A DNA stretch of 64,000 nucleotides from Rhodococcus jostii NBRC 16295 (GTDB taxonomy: Bacteria > Actinomycetota > Actinomycetes > Mycobacteriales > Mycobacteriaceae): contig NZ_BCWY01000002.1 in the NCBI RefSeq assembly GCF_001894825.1, positions 186,001 through 250,000 of the forward strand, written 5' to 3'. The translations under genes were made by a program, and so were the position numbers. Below the pieces are notes generated by a model. That model was not told the origin of the DNA. It worked only from the letters and a program-made list of their open reading frames with translations, and made no database searches. Shown here one piece after another: positions 1-7,989 of this stretch; position 1 is the stretch's first letter, and every line of letters starts with the position of its first letter.

Positions 1-1
1 C

Positions 2-100
2 ACGATCGACGATCTGCCGCAGAACCGCGTCGGGAAACTGTCTCGACCGGATGCGGTGGACCTTGCAACGCGCCTGCTCGCCGGTACCGAGAGCCACTGA
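2..100 (+). CDS. Acyl-CoA synthetase (AMP-binding), C-terminal end only
   Basis: Only the last 32 codons lie in the window; the frame is open to the left edge and stops with TGA at 98-100. The peptide contains LPQNRVGKLSRPD, which fits the A10 motif of adenylate-forming enzymes (P-x4-GK), where the lysine is catalytic in acyl-adenylate formation. The family activates a carboxylic acid to its CoA thioester with ATP. It lies directly upstream of the TetR gene of the catabolic cluster, so a role in activating the cluster's substrate or an intermediate is plausible but inferred. Too little is visible to name the substrate. Confidence 0.7.
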   Translation, partial: TIDDLPQNRVGKLSRPDAVDLATRLLAGTESH

Positions 101-115
101 TCTCGACCCGACTTG

Positions 116-129
116 ACCTCAGTTCAGGT
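116..129. promoter_or_regulatory. Candidate TetR operator upstream of the TetR gene
   Basis: ACCTCAGTTCAGGT is a degenerate copy of the palindrome found before each transcription unit of the left cluster. It lies 43 bases before the preferred GTG start at 173 and overlaps an in-frame TTG at 113, which argues against that TTG being the start. Autoregulation is inferred. Confidence 0.5.
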
Positions 130-172
130 AGTCTTACCGGTACCGACCCGACAACAGATGGATGGGGATCCC

Positions 173-796
173 GTGTCTGTAGAAGCCATGACGCTCCGCG
201 ATGGTCCGCGTTCCAAGCGCGGGCTCATCCTCACGGCCGCGATCGAACGCTTCGGGGAAGTGGGCTTCGAGCACACGAAGTGGGCGTCGATCGCCGACGA
301 GGTCGGTATCGGCCAGACGGCGCTCTACCACTACTTCGAGTCCAAGGCTCACTGCCTGCTGACCATCATGCGTCTCGAACTGGCGGAGTCCCTCGAGCGA
401 TTCACGGCCGCGATCGAGGGCGTCGACGATCCGGTGGAGGCGTTGGGTGCTGCCGTCACCAGTGCGCTGGAAGCGACCCCGCGGGACGCCCTGCAGCGTC
501 GCATCCTCCAGAGCCACATGGATCTGCTCGCCACCCCACGCCAGTCCGAGAAGGAAGAAGCCGAGCGCCAGACCTCACGTGCGCTGGTGAACTCGATCGA
601 AGAAGCGTGGTCTCTCCTCATTGCGAAGGGGATGGGCGCCGGAGTCTTCGCCGACGCCGATCCACGTCTGATGGCCCGGTTGGTCCTCGGACTCGTCGTC
701 AGCGTGTGGCGTTGGTACCGGCCCGATGGCGACATGAGTCTCGACCAGCTCAACCGACACGTCCGCGACACCACTCTGCGTATCGTCCGCGCATAA
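173..796 (+). CDS. TetR/AcrR-family regulator, probable local regulator of the catabolic cluster
   Basis: A 207-residue TetR-type repressor. An N-terminal helix-turn-helix is visible (SIADEVGIGQTALYHYF), followed by a helical ligand-binding domain without obvious identity to a characterised member. The start is ambiguous: TTG 113, ATG 158, GTG 173 and ATG 188 share the frame. GTG 173 is preferred because GATGGGGAT lies just upstream, while TTG 113 sits inside a candidate operator. The gene is followed by an operator (841-854) and the EthD/MBL/MDR operon. The same palindrome recurs before seven other promoters up to 17.6 kb, so this protein is the best candidate for controlling all of them. 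Its ligand is unknown; TetR proteins in such clusters often sense a CoA thioester or pathway intermediate. Confidence 0.85.
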   Translation: MSVEAMTLRDGPRSKRGLILTAAIERFGEVGFEHTKWASIADEVGIGQTALYHYFESKAHCLLTIMRLELAESLERFTAAIEGVDDPVEALGAAVTSALEATPRDALQRRILQSHMDLLATPRQSEKEEAERQTSRALVNSIEEAWSLLIAKGMGAGVFADADPRLMARLVLGLVVSVWRWYRPDGDMSLDQLNRHVRDTTLRIVRA

Positions 797-840
797 CGCG
801 CGGCGTTCGTGGAGTGGCTTCCGCGCGCGCTCACTAATTG

Positions 841-854
841 AACTTAATTCAGGT
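841..854. promoter_or_regulatory. Candidate TetR operator before the EthD-MBL-MDR operon
   Basis: AACTTAATTCAGGT, flanked by TTG on the left, matches the cluster palindrome (half-sites AACTGA and TCAGTT around 2 bases). It lies 18 bases before the ATG at 872, where a bound repressor would block transcription. Confidence 0.6.
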
Positions 855-871
855 CAGTATTGGAGTGATGA

Positions 872-1207
872 ATGTACAACTTGATCGTCTTGGCCGCCCG
901 TCCCCACGACTGGAGCCACGAGCAGTTCATCGAGTGGTGGCGCGGGGAACATGCCGACGTGACCTATCCGCTCCCCGGCCTGCGGCGATGGCAGCACACC
1001 GAAGTGCTCGACGCGATGGACGACAGGTCCCGGGAATGGGACGGCGTGTCGATCCTGAGCTTCGACTCCCGCGAGGACCTCGATGCCGCGCTCGCCAGCC
1101 CGCAGTGGCAAGCAGCGGTGGACAACGTCGGCCAGATGCGCGGAAAGCGCATCCTCGTCATGGGCGAGGAGAAAACGATGGTCGAAGTGGACAGCGGCAC
1201 ATCATGA
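872..1207 (+). CDS. EthD-like small protein
   Basis: A 111-residue protein beginning MYNLIVLAARPHDWSHEQF, typical of the EthD/dimeric alpha-beta-barrel fold, with the W-x3-H pattern (WWRGEHADV) common in EthD proteins. ATG 872 follows GGAG. The last four bases (ATGA, 1204-1207) overlap the next gene, so translation is probably coupled. EthD family members are small accessory or catalytic proteins in oxidative degradation clusters (ether, polyketide and aromatic pathways). The precise reaction here cannot be deduced. It heads a three-gene unit behind a candidate TetR operator. Confidence 0.75.
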   Translation: MYNLIVLAARPHDWSHEQFIEWWRGEHADVTYPLPGLRRWQHTEVLDAMDDRSREWDGVSILSFDSREDLDAALASPQWQAAVDNVGQMRGKRILVMGEEKTMVEVDSGTS

Positions 1208-2220
1208 GGGCCCGGTGGATGGAGCCGGGCTGCTACGAGGTGGCGCCCGGCGTGCACCGAGTGCCGCTCCAGATGCCTGCCGACGGTCTCGGAGCGGTGA
1301 ACGTCTACGCTCTCGAGACTCCGGACGGCCTGGCCCTCGTCGACGGTGGCTGGCGAGTCGACACGACCTTCGGGGAGATGGAACGCGCACTACGCCGGAT
1401 CGGTCACGGCACCGAGCAGATTCACGACATCTACGTCACCCACGTGCACCGCGATCACTACACGTTCGCCGTCGAACTCCGCCGCCGTCACGGTTCACGC
1501 GTCCATCTCGGTGTCGCCGAGGCGGACGGATTGGCGGCTGTCGGTGCACTCGGCAGCAACGTCCCGACGAATTCGCTCCACGAACTCCGCCGCGCCGGAG
1601 CCCCCGTCCTGGCCGACACCGTCGAGGCGCTGACCGCCGCGGAACCGTTCTACCCCTCGGACTGGGAAAAGCCCGACCACTGGCTCGCCGCGGGTCCGCT
1701 CCGGATCGGGCAGCACGCTGTCGATGTCGTGCACACGCCGGGCCATACCAAGGGGCACATGGTCTTTCATGATACGCAGCGCGGACTGCTCTTCAGCGGA
1801 GACCACGTACTGCCCTCGATCACCCCGTCGATCGGCTTCGAACTCGGTGAGTGGGACCTGCCCTTGGGGCGCTATCTCGACTCACTGTCCGGATTGCTCG
1901 ACCGCCCCGATTCGCAACTCCTGCCGGCACACGGAGATCCGACGCCGAGCGTTCACGTTCGCGTCGAAGAGCTTCTCGTGCATCATGACCGGCGATTCGC
2001 CGCCATGCGCGACGCCCTGGCCACGCTGGGACCGGTCACTGCGTCGGCCGTTGCGGAGGCCATCCCGTGGACCCGTCGCGAACGGCCGTTCGCCACGCTG
2101 GACCCGTTCAACCGGATGATCGCCACCTGTGAGACGCTCGCGCACCTCGACACCTTGGTCGACCGCGGCCAGATCACGGTCCGGAGCCGAGGCGACCGCG
2201 ACGTCTTCGCCGTTGCCTGA
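1204..2220 (+). CDS. Metallo-beta-lactamase-fold hydrolase
   Basis: A 338-residue protein of the MBL superfamily. The metal-binding motif THVHRDH (H-x-H-x-D-H) is near residue 80, followed by HTPGHTKGH, SGDHVLP and a late LPAHGDP, the usual four metal-ligand segments of a dinuclear zinc enzyme. The C-terminal part carries a helical region typical of the longer MBL hydrolases. The start is the ATG overlapping the EthD stop; a much longer upstream extension of the frame runs through the EthD gene and is rejected. The family hydrolyses thioesters, lactones or other esters. In this cluster it could cleave a CoA thioester or lactone intermediate, which is inference from context. Confidence 0.85.
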   Translation: MRARWMEPGCYEVAPGVHRVPLQMPADGLGAVNVYALETPDGLALVDGGWRVDTTFGEMERALRRIGHGTEQIHDIYVTHVHRDHYTFAVELRRRHGSRVHLGVAEADGLAAVGALGSNVPTNSLHELRRAGAPVLADTVEALTAAEPFYPSDWEKPDHWLAAGPLRIGQHAVDVVHTPGHTKGHMVFHDTQRGLLFSGDHVLPSITPSIGFELGEWDLPLGRYLDSLSGLLDRPDSQLLPAHGDPTPSVHVRVEELLVHHDRRFAAMRDALATLGPVTASAVAEAIPWTRRERPFATLDPFNRMIATCETLAHLDTLVDRGQITVRSRGDRDVFAVA

Positions 2221-2288
2221 GCGGAACTCCGGGCGACGGTCGACCGTTCGGGCACCCGACGGTCCGTTACTTCGATGGAAGGATTTCC

Positions 2289-3320
2289 GTGCAGAGTCGT
2301 GAGCTGAAACTGGCACGCCATCCCCAGGGGAGGGTTCGGTCGGACGACTTCTCTCTCGACGTGGTGAGCGTTCCCGAGGGCTTGGGTCCCGGTGACATTC
2401 TCGTTCGCAACTCGTGGCTGTCGATCGACCCGTCCGTGAGGATGCGCCTCGGTCCCACCGGCCCCGCCGGCTACCTGCCCCCGTTCCGCATCGGGGAGAC
2501 GCTGACCGGGTTGGCCGTCGGCGAGGTGGTCCAGTCCCGTGCCCCCGGCTTCGAGCCGGGCGACATGGTGCTGCATATCAACGGCTTTCGTGAGTTCGCT
2601 GTGATCCGGCAGGACGGTGACACCCTGGCAGGGGCGGGCGGTGTGACACGACTCGACACGACCGAGCATTCGCCGCAGTCGTATCTCGGAGCACTGGGCA
2701 GCTCCGGGCTCACCGCCTATGTGGGGTTGCAGTGCATCGGTGAACTCACGGATGACGATGTCGTCTGGATCTCGTCGGCGGCCGGAGCGGTCGGTAGCCT
2801 CGCTGCGCAGATTGCGCGGCTCAGAGGTCACTACGTGGTCGGCAGCACGGGATCCGCCGAGAAGGCCCGGTTCCTCTCGGAGGAACTGAAACTCGATGCC
2901 GTGTTCGATTACCACACGCCGGACCTGATCGGAGCTCTCGAAAGCGCGGCACCGAACGGCATCGATCTGTATTTCGACAACGTCGGCGGAGCGCATCTCG
3001 AGGCCGCGCTGTACCACCTCCGGCGAGGAGGCCGGGTTGCCATGGCGGGCGCCGTCGCGTCCTATGACGCGGAGACGGCGGCTGCAGGCCCGAACAATCT
3101 CTTTCAGATCGTGGCAAAGAACCTCACGGTGAGGGGGTTCCGGGCCGGTGCATACGACCATCTGCTTGGCGACATGCGGGCCGAGGTCGGGAACTACCTC
3201 CGCGACGGCCGGCTCGTTGCCGCGGAAACCGTGTTCGACGGCCTCGAGTCGGCACCGGATGCCATCGTCGCGATGCTGCGCGGCCGCACCGTGGGAAAGA
3301 CGCTGTGCCGTCTGCGGTGA
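2289..3320 (+). CDS. Zinc-independent MDR oxidoreductase (CurA/leukotriene B4 dehydrogenase-like)
   Basis: A 343-residue medium-chain reductase. The Rossmann segment near residue 160 (SSAAGAVGSLAAQIARLRG) and the LYFDNVGG motif are characteristic of the NADP-dependent CurA/PTGR group, which lacks zinc and reduces the C=C bond of alpha,beta-unsaturated ketones or aldehydes. The GTG start follows AAGGA at a proper distance. It lies 68 bases after the MBL gene with no operator between, so it is probably the third gene of that operon. An enone reductase here fits with the flavin reductase at 9916 and the SDR enzymes: the cluster seems to handle unsaturated or alicyclic carbonyl compounds. Substrate unproven. 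Confidence 0.85.
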   Translation: MQSRELKLARHPQGRVRSDDFSLDVVSVPEGLGPGDILVRNSWLSIDPSVRMRLGPTGPAGYLPPFRIGETLTGLAVGEVVQSRAPGFEPGDMVLHINGFREFAVIRQDGDTLAGAGGVTRLDTTEHSPQSYLGALGSSGLTAYVGLQCIGELTDDDVVWISSAAGAVGSLAAQIARLRGHYVVGSTGSAEKARFLSEELKLDAVFDYHTPDLIGALESAAPNGIDLYFDNVGGAHLEAALYHLRRGGRVAMAGAVASYDAETAAAGPNNLFQIVAKNLTVRGFRAGAYDHLLGDMRAEVGNYLRDGRLVAAETVFDGLESAPDAIVAMLRGRTVGKTLCRLR

Positions 3321-3341
3321 TGCTCCGGCGGCTACACCGAC

Positions 3342-3376
3342 GAACATGGCCTCCGCATCACGCGGAGGCCATGTTC
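3342..3376. terminator. Bidirectional terminator hairpin
   Basis: Perfect 15-bp arms (3342-3356 and 3362-3376) around a 5-base loop, between the convergent MDR and SDR genes, followed by a short T-rich stretch. Confidence 0.8.
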
Positions 3377-3387
3377 TTCTGCGCAGC

Positions 3388-4152
3388 TCAGGCCGCCGTC
3401 CACCCACCGTCGGCGTAGATCTCGGAACCGGTGACGAAGCTGGAGTCGTCGCCGGCGAGGAAGGCGACCGCGGCCGCGATCTCCTCACCGCGTCCGAGTC
3501 GTCCCATCGGCGTGCCGGCCAGCATCTCGCGATGACGCTCGCTGCCCTCCCAGCGCTCGAGCAGCGGGGCGGTACCGATGAACCCCGGGTGTAGCGAATT
3601 GACCCGTACTCCCGCTTTCGCCCAGTGCAGGGCGGCGTTCTTGGTCATCGTGCGGACGGCGCCTTTGGCCGCCGCGTAGGCGACGCTGTTACCCAGACCG
3701 CCCACGGTGCCCAGGATCGAGCACATGTTCACGATCGAACCGCCGCCGCTGCGCTCGATCAGTGGTCCGGCATGTTTCATGCCCAGCCAAGTGCCGGTCT
3801 GGCCGACCCCGATCACGCGATCCCAGTGGGATCGGGTTTCGTCCTCGGCCGTGGCGACGCTGCCGATGGCCGCGTTGTTGACCAGGGCGTGCAATGCACC
3901 GAACGTCCCCTCGGTTGCTGCGACGACCGCCTCCCACTGTTCCTCGGACGAGACGTCCAAGGCGTGCGCGGCGTGTCGCTCGGGCCGGGCGACAGTGCGG
4001 AGCAGATCGCTACAGGCCGCCTCGTCGAGATCGGTCACGACGACGTGAGCGCCTTCGTCGGCGAGCCTGCGGACGATCTCGACGCCGATTCCACCGGTCG
4101 CACCCGTCAACAGGACGACCTTGTCGCGAAGTCGGTCAGGGCCGACAGTCAT
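3388..4152 (-). CDS. SDR-family NAD(P)-dependent oxidoreductase
   Basis: A 254-residue classical short-chain dehydrogenase. Visible motifs are the cofactor loop TGATGGIG, an acidic residue after beta-2 (VVTDLDEA, favouring NAD), NNAAIG, a catalytic Ser in NMCSILG and Y-x3-K in VAYAAAKGAV, ending with the usual DGGWT. It oxidises or reduces a hydroxyl/keto group. It is the last gene of the minus-strand unit headed by the ABC ATPase at 7064. The ATG start lies 45 bases after the permease stop. One of three SDRs in the cluster, suggesting several hydroxyl/keto interconversions in the pathway. Confidence 0.9.
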   Translation of the reverse strand: MTVGPDRLRDKVVLLTGATGGIGVEIVRRLADEGAHVVVTDLDEAACSDLLRTVARPERHAAHALDVSSEEQWEAVVAATEGTFGALHALVNNAAIGSVATAEDETRSHWDRVIGVGQTGTWLGMKHAGPLIERSGGGSIVNMCSILGTVGGLGNSVAYAAAKGAVRTMTKNAALHWAKAGVRVNSLHPGFIGTAPLLERWEGSERHREMLAGTPMGRLGRGEEIAAAVAFLAGDDSSFVTGSEIYADGGWTAA

Positions 4153-4197
4153 CTTGACTCCTTGTCACTCGTTCGGATCTGGCAGGGCAGATCGACA

Positions 4198-5901
4198 TCA
4201 CAGATTGCTCAGTACATTTCGGCCACCGACGAGCATCGCGATCACGACGCCGATACTGGTCACGGCCGTCATGAGCAGCGCCATCGCGGCCACCAGCGGG
4301 TAGGAACCGTTCTCCCACAGGTCGAACAGCAGCGTACCCATCACCTGGGTCGTGGCGGCGCGGACGAGCAGGGAGGCGGCGAACTCGTGGGTCAGCAGGA
4401 TGAACATCAGGGCGACGGCACTGAGCACGGTCGGCCTCATCAGTGGCAGGATCACCCGGACGTTGGTGACGAACGGGCTCGCGCCGCTCGTCGCCGACGC
4501 CTCGGCGTAGGTCTCCCCGAGCGACAGCATCGCCGTCATCTGCATGCGAGTGGAGAAGGGCACCATCAGCACGACGTAGACGAGGATGATGACCGCTTTG
4601 GTGCCGTAGAGGATCAGCGGAGGCTGAGTGTAGGTCAGCAGGAACCCGACACCGAAGATCACCGCTGGAATGCCCAGGGGGAGGGCTGTGATGACGTCAC
4701 CGACAGTCCCGAGGACCCGGTGTTTGCGACCTCGCACGAGCAGGGTGGCGGTGAGGTAGCCGATCGGCACGCAGATCACGACCGCCACGACGGAGGTGAG
4801 GAGACTCGTGTATACCGAGTCGACGATGCTCGCCGTCTGGAAGAGTGCCCGGAAGTTGTCGAGGGTGAACAGATTCCAGGACAGTGATTCCGACCAGTAC
4901 GGAGACACGGCCACGATGGCCAGTCCGATCAGCGGAATGACGAGTGCGAGAATCGCGTACACGGAGATCGCCACCGCGGCCCAGGCCGAGCGACCGGTGT
5001 TCGGTGCGAACGCTTTTCCCCCGTGGGTGACGAAGCGCGACTGATTGCCGAGAAGCATCTTCTGCGCGATCACGACGACGACTCCGAAGATGACGAGCGG
5101 TGAACCCGCGGCCGCGGCCGCCGCGAAGTCCGCAGGCGACTCGGACACACGCCGATACATTTCGGTGGTCAGCACCTTGACGCCGGTGTTCTGACCCAGC
5201 AGGAGCGGTCCGGTGAACTGGCCCAATCCGAGGAGCAGCGCAATTCCACCGCCGTACACGAGGGACGGGCGAAGTAGCGGAAGGACCACGCGAAAGAACA
5301 CTCCGAGCGTCGACGAACCGCTGATCTGTGCGGCCTCGAGGTGCTCGGAACTGATGTTCTGCATTCCCGCGCTGACGAAGAGGTAGACGAAGGAGGTGAG
5401 TCCGAAACCCGTGAGAATGATGATCCACGGCGTGCTGTAGACATCGACCGGTCCGGAATCCACGTGATTCCACCAGGGAAGTTTCCGCAGTAGTGCGTTC
5501 AGGTACCCGGGTCCCGGAGAGAGGAGGAATGCCCACCCGACGACATTGGCGACCGCGGGCATCACGATGGGCAGGATGGGGACGATCCGGAGGAAACTCA
5601 GCCGTCGTGGCAGCCTGGTGGCCGCGAACGCGAGCACCGTGCCCAGAACCATCGCGATAGCGAGTGAGGTGACGGCGAGGGCGATGGTCGTCCGGATGGT
5701 TTGACCGATGTCGTACCGCCCGTACTGGGCCTGATATCCGCGTGCGCCGTCTTCGAACGCCAGCGACTGCAGCCGGAAGAGCGGGAGCACGATGAGGTAT
5801 GCGAGAACCACCATCAGTGCGCCGTACCCGAGGCGGGTTCGCCACACCGTGCTGACGACGAGCGGACGCGCGTCGCGGTGTACGGCAACCGTAGCCATCA
5901 T
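4198..5901 (-). CDS. ABC transporter permease, iron/thiamine type, fused two-domain
   Basis: A 567-residue integral membrane protein with two homologous permease halves, each with about six membrane segments, as in SfuB/AfuB-type transporters. The permease (EAA-type) loops are visible in each half, for example LEAAQISGSSTLGVFFRVVL in the first and YAEASATSGASPFVTNVRVI in the second. Its ATG overlaps the stop of the ATPase gene (ATGA). Although the family is often annotated for ferric iron, many members import organic anions. The position in a catabolic regulon, with no iron box in front, favours an organic substrate; that is an inference. Confidence 0.9.
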   Translation of the reverse strand: MMATVAVHRDARPLVVSTVWRTRLGYGALMVVLAYLIVLPLFRLQSLAFEDGARGYQAQYGRYDIGQTIRTTIALAVTSLAIAMVLGTVLAFAATRLPRRLSFLRIVPILPIVMPAVANVVGWAFLLSPGPGYLNALLRKLPWWNHVDSGPVDVYSTPWIIILTGFGLTSFVYLFVSAGMQNISSEHLEAAQISGSSTLGVFFRVVLPLLRPSLVYGGGIALLLGLGQFTGPLLLGQNTGVKVLTTEMYRRVSESPADFAAAAAAGSPLVIFGVVVVIAQKMLLGNQSRFVTHGGKAFAPNTGRSAWAAVAISVYAILALVIPLIGLAIVAVSPYWSESLSWNLFTLDNFRALFQTASIVDSVYTSLLTSVVAVVICVPIGYLTATLLVRGRKHRVLGTVGDVITALPLGIPAVIFGVGFLLTYTQPPLILYGTKAVIILVYVVLMVPFSTRMQMTAMLSLGETYAEASATSGASPFVTNVRVILPLMRPTVLSAVALMFILLTHEFAASLLVRAATTQVMGTLLFDLWENGSYPLVAAMALLMTAVTSIGVVIAMLVGGRNVLSNL

Positions 5902-7064
5902 GCCTCCGATCGGGCGGTGGCCTGGGCGAGCACGGGAACCTGCAGATCGACGTGCCCGTCGGGGTGCGGGAACACCCGCAGTGCGGTGGGGGAGAAGCTG
6001 ACCACCAGGGGGGATCCCGTGGAGGCGCCACGCAACCAGGCCCCGTGTCGTGCCGCATCCGCGCGAAGGTACAACCGCTCGCCACCGGCGTTGACCGTCA
6101 CGTCGAAATGACGACCCCCGTACTCCGAGGTGACGAGTTCGCCCGTCAGGCCGACATCACCCGGGGCGACCTCGTCGAGCGAACGATGAAGTGCGAGGTC
6201 GTCGGGACGCATTCGTCCCAACGCCGCGTCGCCGCTGATGTGTCCGCCCTGGACGCCGGCCGCGCCGAGATCTACCGGAGTACCCGCTCGCGTCGTCCAA
6301 CCCTCGTGCCGCCGGACGAGTTCGAGTCGATTCGCCATGCCGATGAACGCGGCGACATAGTCGGAGGACGGGGACTCGTAGACCCGTTCCGGGGTGTCGT
6401 ACTGCTCGATCCTGCCCGCCTTCATGATGGCGAGTCGGTCGCCGAGCGCAAACGCCTCGGCCTGGTCATGGGTGACGAATACGGCCGTGAAGCCCAGACG
6501 TTGATGGAGTTGATGAATCTGGGACCGCACCTGATCGCGCAGTCGTGCGTCGAGATTGCTCAGGGGTTCGTCGAACAGCACCAGATCGGGTTGTGCGACC
6601 AATCCGCGCGCCACCGCGACTCGCTGTTGCTGCCCACCGCTGAGTTGGGAGGGATACCGGTCGAGCAGGGCTCCGCAGTCCACCATTCCTGCTGCGGTTT
6701 CGACCTGCCCGGCGGCGATGGCGCTCTTCATCCGTCGAACCTTCAGCGGGTATCGGATGTTCTCTCGCACCGTCATGTTGGGCCACAGTGCGTAGGACTG
6801 GAAGACCATGCCGATGTTGCGCTTGTAGGCCGGAACGTTGGCACGGGTCGACGCGTCGAAGACGGTGTGGTCCTTGAACGTGATCGACCCGCCCTCGGGT
6901 GTCTCGAGGCCGGCGATGCAGCGGAGCGTGGTCGTTTTCCCGCAACCGCTGGGGCCGAGCAGGACGAGGAATTCACCGTCCTCGATGTCGAGGTCGAGTT
7001 GATCGACGATGGTGTTGGACCCGAAGGTCTTGGTCAGGTTGGAAACCCTGAATTGCGATGTCAC
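5898..7064 (-). CDS. ABC transporter ATP-binding protein (Fe3+/polyamine type)
   Basis: A 388-residue ATPase. Walker A is GPSGCGKTT near residue 40, the Q-loop lies in VFQSYALWPNMTV, the signature is LSGGQQQRVAVARG, Walker B is LVLFDEPLSNLD and the switch is THDQAEA. After about residue 240 there is a C-terminal TOBE-type regulatory domain, as in PotA/FbpC/MalK-like ATPases. Start is GTG 7064. It is the first gene of the minus-strand unit ATPase-permease-SDR. A candidate TetR operator sits 78 bases upstream. The matching binding protein is at 7986-9023 in the neighbouring unit. Confidence 0.92.
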   Translation of the reverse strand: MTSQFRVSNLTKTFGSNTIVDQLDLDIEDGEFLVLLGPSGCGKTTTLRCIAGLETPEGGSITFKDHTVFDASTRANVPAYKRNIGMVFQSYALWPNMTVRENIRYPLKVRRMKSAIAAGQVETAAGMVDCGALLDRYPSQLSGGQQQRVAVARGLVAQPDLVLFDEPLSNLDARLRDQVRSQIHQLHQRLGFTAVFVTHDQAEAFALGDRLAIMKAGRIEQYDTPERVYESPSSDYVAAFIGMANRLELVRRHEGWTTRAGTPVDLGAAGVQGGHISGDAALGRMRPDDLALHRSLDEVAPGDVGLTGELVTSEYGGRHFDVTVNAGGERLYLRADAARHGAWLRGASTGSPLVVSFSPTALRVFPHPDGHVDLQVPVLAQATARSEA

Positions 7065-7141
7065 CTGGCACCTGCTTGGTTGCGAGTGGTTTGTGGGGAG
7101 AGCGTCCGTCGGGCTCCTGGCTTCGGAGCAGGACGGAGATA

Positions 7142-7155
7142 AAGTGAATTCAGTT
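7142..7155. promoter_or_regulatory. Candidate TetR operator before the ABC ATPase-permease-SDR unit
   Basis: AAGTGAATTCAGTT, followed by CA, fits the cluster palindrome with one mismatch in the left half. It is intergenic between the SDR gene (ends 7213) and the ATPase gene (starts 7064), marking a separate promoter for the transporter genes. Confidence 0.65.
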
Positions 7156-7212
7156 CATCTCACGATAGCCGGGGTCGGGGCGGCGGGCAAGAAGCTGTCG
7201 GGCCGGTGCGCG

Positions 7213-7989
7213 TCACCGCGACGAGCGCTTCGGCGTCCTGGCGCCCGCGGACGTTCCACCGTCGATCATGAGATCGGTGCCGGTGACATAGCTGCTGTCG
7301 TCGCTCGCGAGGAACAGGATGGCCTTCGCCACCTCGAGCGGCATACCCCGGCGTTGCAACGGAATGCTTTTCACATACGCGTCCATGTCGTCGTCGGCGA
7401 AGTCGGCGCCCGCGGTGATGGCCGTATCGATGCTGCCGGGGCAGACCGCGTTGACCCGGATATTCGATTCCGCGAACTCCAGCGCCGCAACGCGTGTGAG
7501 GGCGCGAACGCCGAACTTCGACGCGCCGTACGCACCGAGTTCGGCGGTGGCGAGGACGCCGCGCAGCGAAGACAAGTTGACGACCGAACCGCCGGTGGTC
7601 ATCGCGGCGCCGGCCGCCTGCAGTCCGAGGAAGGTGCCCACCAGGTTGAGGTCGATCATGCGTCGCAACTCGGCGACCGAGGTCTGCATGATCGACGCCT
7701 TGGAGGCAGCGCCCGCGGAGTTGACGAGAATGCGCATCGGATGCCCGCGCTCCGCCATCTCGGTGGTCACCCGGTTCCACTGAGATTCGTCCGTGATGTC
7801 GAGATGCCGATAGTGGGCTCGCGCACCGAGTTTCGCCGCCACACTGTTGCCCAGCTCGTCGTCGACATCGCACAGGTACACCGTCGCCCCGTGGGCGTGG
7901 AAGAGTTCCGCGGTCGCGGCGCCGATCCCTCGTGCAGCACCGGTCACGAGCGCGCAGGTGTCACGCAGTCGTGCGTCGTGGGTGGTCAC
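7213..7989 (-). CDS. SDR-family NAD(P)-dependent oxidoreductase
   Basis: A 258-residue short-chain dehydrogenase with TGAARGIG, an acidic cofactor residue (YLCDVDDE), NSAGA, NLSSLRG and Y-x3-K in GAYGASKFGV, ending DGGTSAG. The GTG start overlaps the stop of the binding-protein gene by four bases (GTGA), so it is translationally coupled to a transporter component. It probably oxidises a hydroxylated intermediate or the imported compound. A longer open frame extends upstream through the binding-protein gene but has no coding character there. Substrate unknown. Confidence 0.9.
   Translation of the reverse strand: MTTHDARLRDTCALVTGAARGIGAATAELFHAHGATVYLCDVDDELGNSVAAKLGARAHYRHLDITDESQWNRVTTEMAERGHPMRILVNSAGAASKASIMQTSVAELRRMIDLNLVGTFLGLQAAGAAMTTGGSVVNLSSLRGVLATAELGAYGASKFGVRALTRVAALEFAESNIRVNAVCPGSIDTAITAGADFADDDMDAYVKSIPLQRRGMPLEVAKAILFLASDDSSYVTGTDLMIDGGTSAGARTPKRSSR

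Noticed and set aside
838-1203. N-terminal extension of the metallo-beta-lactamase frame back to 838
   Set aside because: It runs through the EthD gene in another frame; the ATG at 1204 overlaps the EthD stop in the usual ATGA fashion and gives a family-length protein.
3625-4887. Plus-strand open frame of 420 codons
   Set aside because: Antisense to an SDR and a permease gene with full family motifs; the product is rich in Arg, His, Asp and Gln and has no domain.
4198-7064. Ferric iron uptake system
   Set aside because: No iron box upstream; the genes share the catabolic operator and are interleaved with dehydrogenase genes.
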